Origin: Plasmopara viticola
Lineage: Eukaryota > Oomycota > Peronosporomycetes > Peronosporales > Peronosporaceae
NCBI GenBank assembly: GCA_001695595.3
Contig: MBPM02000032.1
Location: forward strand, 682,001-746,000
DNA length: 64,000 bases
Direction: 5' to 3'
In this document: in pieces, positions 45,394-56,559 of the stretch
How the letters are laid out: each line of letters begins with the position of its first letter
How positions within the stretch are numbered: the stretch's first letter is position 1
Position numbers and translations under genes: made by a program
The notes under the pieces: model-generated
Told to the model about the DNA's origin: nothing
Database searches by the model: none
The model's input: only the letters and a program-made list of their open reading frames with translations

Positions 45394-47480
45394 AAAACAG
45401 TATCAATAATTGCTTAGTGACGGAATTAAGTAATATTATTGAAAAAGGTTACTGTATCCAGGATACCAGAGGATGAAGTTTTAACGCTTCCTGAGGTTGG
45501 TAGCCGTGCACGACTTGGTTGCTGAATACGAAGTATGACGCTAAAAGGTCATGGATCTGGGCTGAGTGCGACTCGCTTTGATAGCAAGCGTAAATGTGGC
45601 GAGTCATTGACCCCCCATGGCTAAAAGGCAGAAGCGCTATTGGTGTGGACGGTCAATGTTTTGAGTATTGAAATGGCGGCGATGGGTATAAAAGGGTTCG
45701 AGGCGGTGAAGCATTAGAGTGGCACGGAGGACAAGGAGCAGCGCTATTCAAACAAGCCCTCTCTTTTGACCATCAGTGACATAGATTACTTTATACTGCG
45801 ACTGTCCCTATCACTGCACGTGTGGTTGCATATAGACAACCGGGAAAGGACTCTTTAAGCTAGCAAATGCTGCGGACGATAAGTGACTGGCATGGCTTCC
45901 AGCCAGCAAATCAGACTTTCACACTAAGTAACCTTGCGCTTGCTGTAGAATATAGTAGGTATGAATGCGCAACTTGAAGGATGCAAACGAACCACTAGGA
46001 ACGCTCGTTGTGAACAGCATTTGCTTTTGTGTCATGCGACGTCTAGTCGGTCAAAAGCCTTGGCATTTAGGAAGCTGCCTTTTGTTGCGTCTATAAACGA
46101 ACAAATGAATTTTATAAAGCGAGGCACTGAGTAGCATTGCTGCATGGTAGACGTCAGGCTAGATGTAAGCTTGAGGCTTGATTGCGTCGATTCAGCAAAG
46201 TCCCTTGGCAGATTCATTCTCATAAAGGGAAAGACGGTAACGCAATATGCTGATTGAGCAACAGCGCCTTTATTTACCGGAACAAGAGACTGGAATGTCT
46301 CATAGACATAATAAGGCTCCTTTCCATATCTCTGATTGAGCTGAATATGATGTCCATGGCGGAGCTCAAAATCTCGATAAGCTCAATCGCATCGCCACTG
46401 CGGTAGTCGTCCGATTCACAAAAAAAATCAGTTTTTTACTTCTATGGGTCAACAGACACAAAGAAGGTAATTAGTTTGAAGTTGATTCTCAATTCAAAAT
46501 GGCTCATCTGATCCGTATCGCATCCGGTAAGGTACTATCTTATGAGCTCCTTTATCGACGTTAAAGTTTGAAAATGGCGCTATAAGATTTTGTTGGTTTG
46601 AGAAAAGCAAATACCATGTAGCACGGCAGTAGCGTTCATCTAAAAAATGAAATTCATTTACTTAGGCTTCCAGGCAAATCGCGTGAAGAAATGTTTTTTG
46701 TCCAGCAAGCTTACGCTTTTTACGCCAAAATTCAATGGCAAAAAACTTTTGGCAAGTGGAGCATTGTGGATGCTTGGAATAAACAGTGTTTGGCTGTCGA
46801 TCTAGCACTGGCGCTATATTTTAAAAGCTAGGGATGCGAAAGAATAGGATTGGGTGGTCAATGTAAAGCACATTCGACCTAAACGATGTATTTAATTAGC
46901 TTCTCACATGGAAGAGTGACGTGCCCTTGACCGCGGTCAGCACTCCGTGTGTCTTGCTGTGGATGTAGCTTGTCATGTATTGAATGCGTCTGCAGACTTT
47001 ATAAGGCGTGTGTACCGACACATATTGATGATGTCGTTTTTGCAGTCATATAGAGCGGGATAAGTATCATTTACCTTCTTACCTGCATTTAATGTTAGGG
47101 TCCTACTTGGGACAAAATAACTCGTATAATCCGTGCCAGAATTATAAGCACATTCCCAACAGTGTTAAAGCAAATCTTGATGCACAAAGAGCGGCCAGAC
47201 TTGACTTTAAAGTCGGAGACCGATCACTTCGAGATAAACCTTTTGAAATTAGGTAAGTGGTCATGCATCTAGTGCCTTAAACGCATTAGGCACAAAATTA
47301 GCTGTACATATATCCGCGCTGGCATGATTAAGGGTTTTCATCAGGTTCACTTTTTCACCATCGTTGCTAAGAACCACGAAAAAAATCGGGTGATATGTCG
47401 TATATCTTTCTTTAGGTCATAAAAAATAATAAGAAACTGAGACTGCATTACTATTGTTTTGATATCATTGCATACCGGAA
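45394..47480 (+). repeat. RB repeat, copy B, second part
   Basis: Continues RB after the copia insertion: TATCCAGGATACCAGAGGAT near 45455, GGCGAGTCATTGACC near 45598, CGTATCGCATCCGGTAAGG near 46520 and GCGTCTGCAGACTTTATAAG near 46985. No intact gene. Confidence 0.6.
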
Positions 47481-48133
47481 TAATTTCAAACGATGTTAAT
47501 ATGTAGTAGCAATAGTACTATTTGACATATTCAGCCGCTCACTTCTATGGTTTGAGTTATCTTAAACTCTTATTAGAATATTTCGGTTTGATATCAAGCA
47601 TATTTACTCTTATATGACTTTGTGTGCGCTTCACTCTATGTTATTACTCTTCCAGTCTTTATTTTAGTGCTTACTCTGCATGCATCTTCAGCTCACTATG
47701 TGACTTATAGTTTGTATGCCTGTCGTCCTCGATTTACAGTTTTGACCTACTATATAGTACACTTTTAGATACCACAACAGTAGCTAGGTAAATTGCTGGA
47801 TAAAAGTGTAATGAATTTTGTTTAACTTTACAATGACAGAGGGAGCGCCTATAGCTACACTTCCCCCCTGCCTAGAGCTACACCCCCCTCTTTATGCTGA
47901 CCAATTAAAGTACAGCTTCATATATTCAGCCACCGCTTATTCACAGCGTAAAAGTTATGCAACTATTGGGTTCTTTCATTTCATCTCTGAGCGCAAATAG
48001 ATGTTCCCACATTTCAAACCTTTTCGTTTCCAACCAAGTACAATCACAGAGCACCCTCGGTAATTGGGCGACACAGAAGATGTAAACTGCGGACAATTAA
48101 AGGCAAACGAATTCAAGTGTAAGACAAACGAAT
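47481..48133. other. Relic of effector upstream sequence, then no feature
   Basis: 47500-47660 resembles the far end of the E7/E8 intergenic region (38960-39100: TCTTATTA.AA.ATTT.GGT, then TATATGACTTT). 47660-48133 has a 60-codon frame but nothing recognisable. Confidence 0.4.
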
Positions 48134-49585
48134 TTATGGTGTGTTATCATCTGTCAATTTGAAAAGAGGCTTTACATCACTGTTCTTTCTGCGTTTCTTG
48201 CGTTTACGACGCTTGTGATTCTCCTTTCGAGTAGCAGACAAAACCTTTCGTTTTTTGTTTACTCGAACAACCTGAAATTGAGGTATTACAGTCTCACCTT
48301 TAAGCGCACTAGTCGTTTCAATATCCTCCTTAACTTCTGCCTCACCATCCGCTCGATCCATTCATTCGAAATATGTTACAAAGAATCCATTTGTTAAGTC
48401 CTCGAGTCCATTTGCACGCACAAGAGCCTCAGCTTCCTCGGCCGATAAACCTGCAGCTTTAAGACCACGATGAGGCCACGAAAAATGGCCGGGCTTCAAG
48501 ATAAACGGACGCGCTGTACAAATCTTTTCCTCTGATTTTAAAGCTGCAGCGACAACCTCTTCGTTCTTTTTCTGAGAGATTGAACACGTCGAATACACGA
48601 CACATTCTACCTGCGGAAACGAGAATGCCTTGCGCAATGCGTTTAATTGGAAGTCTGCGAGCGATTGAAGACGTTTGGCCGTATTCTCCTCGCATTCTGC
48701 ACCCACGTCGTGCTCTAGCACTGTATCAAGTGAGCTCGCAATGTCCAGCAAGTGATTCAGATGGTTTGACATACCAGATTCAGAGCAAGAAGGGTCCCCT
48801 GCGCACGTTGCGGAACATTGCGTGGTCCACAGGATCTTACAGAAAGCTCTGGAGCACAGCTTGGACTCAAGAACTAGCACCTGCTAGCTTCATACGGTGT
48901 TTCAGCACTTCGAGTCTCTTAGGAGATCGGTCGATCGCTGTTTCTTATAGCCATTGTAATGCCTAAGGTCATGTCATACCTATCTGTGTCAAGGGCAACA
49001 AATATTCTTTGCTGTCGAGATTAATATAATCTACAGCCAGGTCTAGAACTGCTTAGAATCGTCTTTTTGCTCGTTCGCCGCTTCAAATTTAAGTCATTTT
49101 CTCCGTCCCCGTCTTGTTGCTGCAACAACATAGCCAGATGGCTGGTCTTATTGCCAGGGGCAGCGCACGCGTCAATCACGTCCCCCCGCATGCCGTCGAT
49201 ATCTACGTGCTCTCCGAGCAGCACAAAGGCTGGAAAGCAGCTGGCCTTATCCTGCAGCACAAGCTTATCACTCCTAATCATATCGTGCTCGTGTAGCAGA
49301 CGGAAGTACTAAGAGATCGTCAACGTCCCGATCCTTTTTGACGTCGTAATCGCGCTTAACTGCTTAAACACCCTCACTTGAAGCCAGCAGAGTCTTAATG
49401 CGTACATAGCGAGGAAGCGCTAGATGCCGCGGGCAATTCTGGGGGAGCAGCGGTGCCTCGTTAAACGCCACCTTGCGCTTAATCTTAAGTCTCACCAGTG
49501 CCGCGCGTAGGCCTGTCTGATGGTGTAAGAGCGCTTTCTTAACATGACCACCACCCTGTATGTTCTTCCGGCCAAACAAAAGATA
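48134..49585 (-). pseudogene. NSUN5-like rRNA cytosine-C5 methyltransferase, decayed copy
   Basis: Minus-strand pieces in order: an N-terminal part (49364-49579, QTGLRAALVRLKIKRKVAF), KLVLQDKASCFPAF with SAM-binding motif I DACAAPGNKTSHLA (49021-49281), DRSPKRLEVLKHRMKLAGA at about 48910, and DPSCSESGM (usually DPSCSGSGM) at about 48775. The catalytic-Cys motif VYSTCSIS and the end GFFVTYFE at 48362 follow. A lysine/arginine-rich tail (48134-48361) continues in the same frame after a TGA. Lesions are an in-frame TAA after LASSEGV, frameshifts near 49300, 49020 and 48885, the Gly-to-Glu change and the TGA. The family methylates large-subunit rRNA in the nucleolus. A working gene should exist elsewhere. 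Confidence 0.87.
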
Positions 49586-50473
49586 ATATACATAGCAAGT
49601 TATGAAGCTGTACTTTGATTGATTAGCTATAGGCGCTTCCCTAAAGAATCAAGTGGCTTATGGCAGCGATGTTAAATACCATTACAGTGCTAGTAATTAT
49701 TATCTTTCTGATTTGCAGGAAAATACGTCACTACAAAATTCTCCAATAAACTAGTTTTTCTTGTCCCTTACAATTTTCGTCCGTGCGTCGCCGCTATTCG
49801 TACCACAGCGATCTGAAGAGTTTGATGGATTTCCATATTACATGCTTTAAAATGATAAAAAAATGAAAAATAGATTGACAAAACGATTTATACAGTATAG
49901 CGAACGTTAGTCGTTTTAAAACCCGATCGGTAGCAACAATAGCATGCATATATAGCGAGACAACGTCGGTGAAACAGTGGCCCTGTTCCAGATCCCCATC
50001 TCACCAGCGCGGATGGTTGTACAGCTATATCTCCGCTCGATGATTTATTAATAAATCGAGAGAATCTTGGGATAGACTCAAAGTGCAAATTGTGTGCTAT
50101 TGCGCACTAGATGCATGGCTACATACCTACCGTATAAGTGGTAAACTTTGTAAGTGACCGATCCTCGACTTTGGTCATGAGTCTGACCGCTGCTCGTGCA
50201 CGTGACAGTGCAGCAACTTTGGTTGCAGGAAGTGGGCCAGAGCGATAGCAGCCGATGCTTGGGTTGTATCTATTTTATAAGATAATCAAGGCTTGGCTTT
50301 GCTGTCTTTGTAGCCAAGCTTCAAATCGCCGAGCAGACGTTAGCATATCTACCGATCCGGCACTACACAGCCATCCCCTGCATCGTTTATGGTACCAGCT
50401 AGATACCCGAGTGTATGTACTATATGGTTGGATGCGCAAACGGATACTAGAATGCAATTTATTCGCACTACGT
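49586..50473 (+). promoter_or_regulatory. E9 upstream region
   Basis: No gene. 49650-49800 matches 39130-39290. 49880-50170 is an RB-end fragment similar to 33590-33850 (AAAACCCGATCG, TATTGCGCACTAGAT). From 50180 the conserved effector upstream blocks follow (GATAGCAGCCGATGCTTGGG, GCCGAGCAGACGTTAGCAT, GGTACCAGCTAGATACC). Confidence 0.55.
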
Positions 50474-50492
50474 TTTCATTATTCAATTAGCC
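50474..50492 (+). promoter_or_regulatory. Initiator-like core promoter box of E9
   Basis: TTTCATTATTCAATTAGCC, ending 13 bases before the ATG at 50506. Confidence 0.6.
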
Positions 50493-50505
50493 AGCGAGTG
50501 TCCGC

Positions 50506-51657
50506 ATGCATCTTTGCAGCGTTGTTTTAGCCCTCGTACCAGTCCTCCTCCTTCTCGCGAAAGCCGACGCTTCTACGAATGCGACAGCATCCCCCACACC
50601 TTTGAGGGCATTTTCATCTGCTGGAAATCGACCTGGTACCCTCATCTCGGAACCGTTCACCGCACGAGACGAAGAGAGGGTCCATGGGATCGATGAATTT
50701 GCCTGGGGAAATAAATTTGCCGTCTTGGCAGCCAAAGCCAAGCAGGCTTTCTTGAAACATGATTCGAACTCTCAGCTTGAGCTCAAAGTAGCTTGGTGGA
50801 GGGTGACAAATGTAAATCCTCGCAAAGTCTACATCAAGTTAAAGCTTGACAAGGACGACGATTGCGTTTTGTTCAACCCTCGATTTCCTCTTTGGTACAA
50901 GTACGTGAAAAGCTACAATTTGGAGCATCCTAAGAAGGAAGTGTCGGTTATAGATGAGTTGGAAAAGCATTACGGTGATTATTCAGTGATGTTGATGCTG
51001 GAACAGGCAAAGCGAGAAGAAAACGCGGATGTTAAAGCTATTGGCGCGACGCTGCAAAGTGAGCAGATGAATGCTTGGATGGTTGTTGGATATCCCCCAA
51101 AACTTCTTTATAATTATTTGCGGTCACACTGGAACCCCCCGCACTTGCTGTCCGGCCGTGCGTTTGATGTCTGGAATCTTTATTTCACCAAGGTCAATCA
51201 TATTAGATCAATGTCACTCTTTGATAAGATGTATCAAACCTTCGGTGACGAGGAGCTACCTTTGCTACTAAGCGCGGCCACTCAGCCACAAACGGGCACG
51301 CTGACACCACGCGTCGAAGAGCTGACGACACAGCTTCAACTTCAACTAGAACAGTACTGGCTGGATAAACGCGTGCCGCCACAGCTTGTATTTGCATATT
51401 TGAAGCTTGACAAACACCCAACTTATCTTCTTGATAGGCGGGAGATCGATGTATGGATGAGGTACGCGGAAAGATTTTGGGAAAGGTATCGAAAGGTCAA
51501 CACTCTCTACGAGGCCATTGGAAGCTGTTATACCATAAACGAGATTCTAAGTATTTTGGAAAAAGTTCGAAGTGATGATGGCAAGAAGTTGGCGACGGCA
51601 TTGAAGAAGGAGATGGCGTTGAAGTTTGCGAAGGCATTTAAGGAGGAGATGGCATAA
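50506..51657 (+). CDS. E9: clade-2 secreted WY/LWY effector, intact, 383 aa
   Basis: Signal peptide at 1-22 (LALVPVLLLLAKADA), NATAS sequon, DEER at 55-58 and GTLISE for RxLR. WY1 is W98-Y137. The second unit has W191, with W223 and Y226. The third has W285 and W317/Y320, with Phe324 at the usual Tyr place. The tail repeats KKEMALKFAKAFKEEMA-type amphipathic helices and stops a little earlier than in E8. Expected role is secretion from the pathogen and action on host defence; target unknown. RB copy C follows at 51815. Confidence 0.9.
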   Translation: MHLCSVVLALVPVLLLLAKADASTNATASPTPLRAFSSAGNRPGTLISEPFTARDEERVHGIDEFAWGNKFAVLAAKAKQAFLKHDSNSQLELKVAWWRVTNVNPRKVYIKLKLDKDDDCVLFNPRFPLWYKYVKSYNLEHPKKEVSVIDELEKHYGDYSVMLMLEQAKREENADVKAIGATLQSEQMNAWMVVGYPPKLLYNYLRSHWNPPHLLSGRAFDVWNLYFTKVNHIRSMSLFDKMYQTFGDEELPLLLSAATQPQTGTLTPRVEELTTQLQLQLEQYWLDKRVPPQLVFAYLKLDKHPTYLLDRREIDVWMRYAERFWERYRKVNTLYEAIGSCYTINEILSILEKVRSDDGKKLATALKKEMALKFAKAFKEEMA

Positions 51658-51814
51658 GAGTTGGCAGACCCGTTAGCTTAGAAGTTGCAATTGTGTTCGA
51701 GTCGTTGTAATTGGTTGACATAACGAATGACACGTTTAGGCAGTACCGAGCGCGGCTGTAGGTGACAGCAAGCCGTAATATTATCTTCTAAAATAACAAT
51801 TTGTCCCCTATTAG

Positions 51815-54800
51815 GAGTGTATAATCCTGCCTTGATTTCTTGCGACCAACTTTCAAAAAAAATTTAATATAGGTTTTCGACCGTGAAGATCTAATGGAAA
51901 AGCCCGATCGAATCATCATATAGGTTTTCGACCGTGAAGATCTAATGGAAAAGCCCGATCGAATCATCTTTTCGACCGTGAAGATCTAATGGAAAAGCCC
52001 GATCGAATCATCATCACGAGACTTCATTCGCTGTCATTTGTCATTGCCTTTTACTTCACAACGAGTATAGAAAACGATACATAAAAAAACGATGTTTTTT
52101 CTTAAAATCTTTTTTCTGCACGTCCAAGATCTTGTGAAACCGAAAACTGTGTGGCAGGCAGTTGTCTTTTCGAAATTTGAACTTCTCTAACTTTCTCGGC
52201 CACACAACCGCTAAGGTCAGGAAACCTTTTCTCTCTGATATGCATCAATTACTTCCCTATTTCGGTGAACCACAAACACCTCCAATTTTGGGCGATGAGT
52301 ATGACGAAAAATACCACATGCGCGCTAACGTAGACTCTCCTAGCTATCGACAGCTAGGGATTAAAGGAGCCTTAGGCTAGCAGTGGTGTTGTCAATTCTT
52401 ATCACTGCTCGTAATGCAAAAAGGATCTCGACCTAAATTGGCCACGTGAAATGTCTCATACGAAAGAATAGGGGAGGCTATGATTTCCGCGGCAAAGACT
52501 TAGCCTGAATTTCCCTTGTCAATGAGGTCACGAAAAAACAAAGAGCTAGAGGAATGGGCAAGGCTAAAGACAGCAAGCTCAGTATTTATAGGGTAGGTCC
52601 AACGTTTAGAGGGCTGACGGCTTGTGTGACTCGCTCGAAGCCGGGTACCGATGCAAGCCGCCGTCACGTGAGAGGTCTACTCAATCCCTTGACAGTACCT
52701 CTGACGAGGAAGTGAAAGACCTTTAGATTGATTCTACCAGGTTCATTTAGATCACGGTGTTGAGCTCTGTGCTTATCTACTTTGAGCGCCAGGCATCTAT
52801 AAACGGCACTAAGTCTAAAAATACATTCATTGTAGCGCGACCCGACGGTAAATATGCGCGTAAGTTTAAAACGCGTCGCATTCAAATAAAGCATTATACT
52901 TTAAGCCGTTACAAGCCTATGACCTACACTCGGATTAATAATTCCTTGGAAAAAAATCTGTGAACATTTTTTTAGACGGGACAAGTAAACAAAGGTTCGT
53001 AGAGGCAGTGTCCATGAAGTGGCCTGTGAGTATGAACTTTAGCTTTGATAACGGAAAGGATGCAGACCTGGCCAGCAAAGACTGATCGGCCATGCTCTGC
53101 TTTTGCTAACATTCACACATTGTTTATAAAATCTATTTGTGTCAACAATGGCCATCCGACTTGAAAAGAGATATCAACTCCCCCTGGTACAAACTCTTTG
53201 GAGCTTGACGAAGAAGCTTTAAGTCGTAAGGGCTAAGTCTTGAAAAGCCTCGGGCGCAAAAGCTCAGATTGTGCGCGCAACCTTGAGTTTGAATATTGTA
53301 GCAATCTTTTAAACCGAGGACGAAACTTTGTCATAAGCTGAGGCTCGCTAAGTGATTCAAGAGGACAATATTACTGTTTACTAAGTGGTATAAGCATAGA
53401 TTCAGTATATCAGAAGATGAAGTTTAAGACCTCCTCGTGTTTGATAACGTCGAGTGCTGTTTGATGGTCTTTAGCCTAGATACAAGGTATGATACTGAAA
53501 TGTCATAAACTGGGTTGTTTGCCATCGGCTTCGTTAGTAAGGTATGATGTGGCGAGTCATTGACCCACCTTTTTTTAGAAGGCAGAAGCGCTTTTGGCGC
53601 GCATGGTCAATTTACTGAAAGCTAAAATGACAGAGATAGACACCTATGGTGACGAGGACAAGGGTCTGAGGCGATACTTTGGACTTGGCAAAGAGAGTGA
53701 CATGGAGGATACGAAGCAGTACTCTTTTGTTTTGAATTCATTGCCTGTCGCAAACGGAATAGGTGGCTGGGAGTAAATATCTCTACCAAATGCACATGCG
53801 ATGACATTTGAACAACTGGTAAAAGACTTTAAAAGCCAAGAATTGCTACGTAAATTGAGTGACTTTGAAGGGCTTCAGCCGAGACATCAAGGAGAAGCCT
53901 TGCCAATGCACGCAAATTTGCACGTTATATAATGAGCAGCCCTGTGTTTGCTTTATATAGTAAAAGCAAACCTCTGATCACGCAGACGGAGCCATTTCGA
54001 AACGCCTGTCATGGACAGCATTTGCTATATGTCGTGCGGGATATAATTCGTTGAAGGCTGATGCATTTAAGATGTCGTCTTTTTGATGCGTCGAAAGGTG
54101 CACAAACAAATTTTGCTGAGTGAAGCACTGCGTAGCAATGCTGCACTACTTGACGCCAGATGTCGGTACAATAGTGTCGACACTACAAATCTTTTCGGCA
54201 TAGTCGATCTTTTAAGACGGGGACAGTAGCACAAGTTGCCTTTTGAGCAACTCAGGACACACAGAAGGGTCTTAAGTAGACATAATGCACGGATTCATTG
54301 AACAAAGAGACCGGTAAGGCTCAAACGCGCAAAAAATCTCACTACATCATTATCTGCTTGGGTTATGAGAGATTTGCATTAATAAACTCAAAACATGTAT
54401 GAGCTTAATGGTAGCGCCGAAGTGGTAGTCATCCGATTTATAGAAGATACCAGCTTTTGTTTTTGTCTGCTAAGAATATGCGAAGAAGTTACATAGATAG
54501 TACTCGAGGTAGATTCTCGATTTAGGAAACTCATCTGATGGGTATTATGTCCGGTAATGTACACCAAATCTGGTCTTTTGAGCTTCTTCATCGGCGTTAC
54601 CGTCTCCGATTGGTAAAATCGCGAAGCACGACAGGAGTATCGATTGAAAAAGAAGCGTCAACGTAAGATTCCGTGCAAATCTTGAGAAGGAAGGAGCTCA
54701 GGTGAGCAAAACTTCTCATTCCACGCCAATATTTTGTGGTGAGAAAAGTCTCATAGCAAAAGGCGCATCGTGGACGATTATAATATGCAAGGTTTCGGCT

Positions 54801-55319
54801 TTATCCCGTTGCACTGGTCAAATATCGAAATTTACCCCTTGTACGCTGATCAGGTGGTCGTGCATGTAGTTCGCGATATAACACGGCTTGCAACGTGAGT
54901 CTCATTCTGAAGACTCTTTCAGATCATAGAGAAGTCATTGAGCGCAAATATAGCCGTACATATATCCAGATGAGGGGTTTACAACAAAGCCACTAATTTA
55001 CCGTCGTCGTCTTGCTTTTTTTATTACTGTTGTCATGGATCGACTTAGTAGCGTCTTACGTTTGCCAACACTGTATAGAATTTTTGGCAATCTGCTTCTT
55101 TTTTAACCATTTTAAAGCATGACACAATGTTCAATAGAATTTCAAGGAGTTTCCCGGATTGCTGTGGCAGCACGATCAATTTTTTGAAAAACCCCCAAAG
55201 AATCCGATTTTTCAGGGTGATACACCGTGACATACCTTTCTTCGGATCAGAAATAAGATAAATCACTAGTACTGCATAACTGTATTGATATCGTGGTAGA
55301 TCGAATCCTACGCACTCAA
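51815..55319 (+). repeat. RB repeat, copy C, after E9
   Basis: Begins CCCCTATTAGGAGTGTATAA, as A' does in inverse (about 37230). Holds the whole ordered RB series: GTCAATGAGGTCACG near 52535, GTGTGACTCGCTCGAAGCC near 52622, GGCATCTATAAACGGCACT near 52790, GGCGAGTCATTGACC near 53552 and GGTATTATGTCCGGTAA near 54540. A 72-codon frame (52162-52380) extends the Cys-rich RB product. Otherwise broken. Ends at TE2. Confidence 0.6.
51867..52012 (+). repeat. 51-bp minisatellite, three units
   Basis: Units 51867-51917, 51918-51968 and 51969-52012 (the last lacks 7 bases). Each contains TTCGACCGTGAAGATCTAAT. Copies A' and B have a single unit here. Confidence 0.92.
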
Positions 55320-55326
55320 TATAGTT

Positions 55327-56394
55327 AGGAAATGATACCGGGCAGGCACTTTTCGCTAACGGGCAGGCACTGATGTTTATATGAATTAAATTGACTAGCA
55401 TTTCTTCTCTGTGATTGGCTGGAGGGTTAATTCTCAGTCGTGATATCAATTCTCATATGCTACACCAATCTCAGATGCAACTTATCCCGAATCTACTTTT
55501 TGACGTTAAAACCGCGAATTTCCACGCAACTTTGACGTATTCTTCCGCAGTAACATCATCTTGAACACCCTGTAAGCTCTTGGCAAGCTCAATTACATCA
55601 ACATATAGAGTTGAAGCGACGGGCAACTCAGGTGCAGGAAGTAGAGAAGCAGCTGGCAAACGCATTGTCTGCCAAATCCTTATTAAGTCCGGCAGCTCGA
55701 CAGCGACAGACGCACTGGCAACAACAACTTGCTCTGAAAAAGAGATTGCTGTTGCGACAAGTTGATGACGAATGTCGACGGGCAAGCGAAGCATTGCAAG
55801 CGGCGTCTGCGCTCAAAGGTGACAAAGAGGCAGCCCAGCGAGAGCTTCATAGTGTCAAGATGGAGCTATGTTCTCATATAATTCGTGGCCGTCAGGTCTT
55901 GAAGAAAAATAGACACCAGTTGGTGATTTGAATGTGCGTGAGACTATGTTAGCGCTTAAAGAAGAGTTTAAAACAAGAACTCAAGCACTGCAAGCATGCT
56001 GGAAAGAACACGATTTATCGGTGGATTCCAAGCTTGAGCACTTGGCATCATAACTACGCTCTAGTCAAGGCAAGTTGGAAGTGTTGCAACGTTCCTCTGT
56101 TCATGCCAAAGATGTAAATCAATCTTTGGAAAAGTCTTGGTCTATCCGGTACGAACAGCTGCGTTTGGAGAGCGATAATGAGCGGAGATCGCTTGAAAAG
56201 GAAATTCGTTATTTCTAAAGAAAGCAGCCGAAGCACAAAGAACGCATCTGGCGAATTACAGACATTAAAGCGGAGCCAAAAGAAGTTATCACGACTGAGA
56301 ATTGACCCTCCAGCCAATCACAGATAAGAAATGCCAATCAAATTAATTCAGTGCCTGCCCGTTAGCGAAAAGTGCCTGCCCGGTATCATTTCCC
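55327..56394. mobile_element. Long-TIR element TE2 (1068 bp) carrying a gene fragment
   Basis: Same ends as TE1 (GGAAATGATACCGGGCAGGC). The left arm matches TE1 for about 260 bp, the right arm only for about 110 bp (56285-56394). Flanks TATAGTT (55320-55326) and TATATTT (56395-56401) form a 7-bp duplication with one mismatch, as for TE1. The middle is a non-TE coding fragment absent from TE1. Confidence 0.8.
55611..56216 (+). pseudogene. Captured coiled-coil gene fragment inside TE2
   Basis: A 106-codon frame (55611-55931) rich in Gln, Lys, Glu and Leu (VEKQLANALSAKSLL, ALKGDKEAAQRELHSVKMEL) continues in shifted frame as LALKEEFKTRTQALQACWKE and KSWSIRYEQLRLESDNERRS. Heptad-like spacing indicates a long coiled coil, of the kind found in centrosomal or cytoskeletal proteins; the parent gene is not identified. 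At least one frameshift near 55905 and a stop at about 56050. Confidence 0.65.
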
Positions 56395-56559
56395 TATATT
56401 TATTGATAGTTACGACAATATTTTATTTTTGCTTAGATTATAGGAAAAAGAGTGACAGTTTAAAGTACTATTTCATGATTGCCTTACGCTTTTACTACAG
56501 CCAAGAAATAGTTAAATGGAAGGACCACTCAATTTTCGGAATTGGGCGCTCACTCAATT

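Noticed and set aside
47818..48000. 60-codon frame with Pro-rich start
   Set aside because: Isolated, no homologue among the repeats, no initiator box; within chance expectation.
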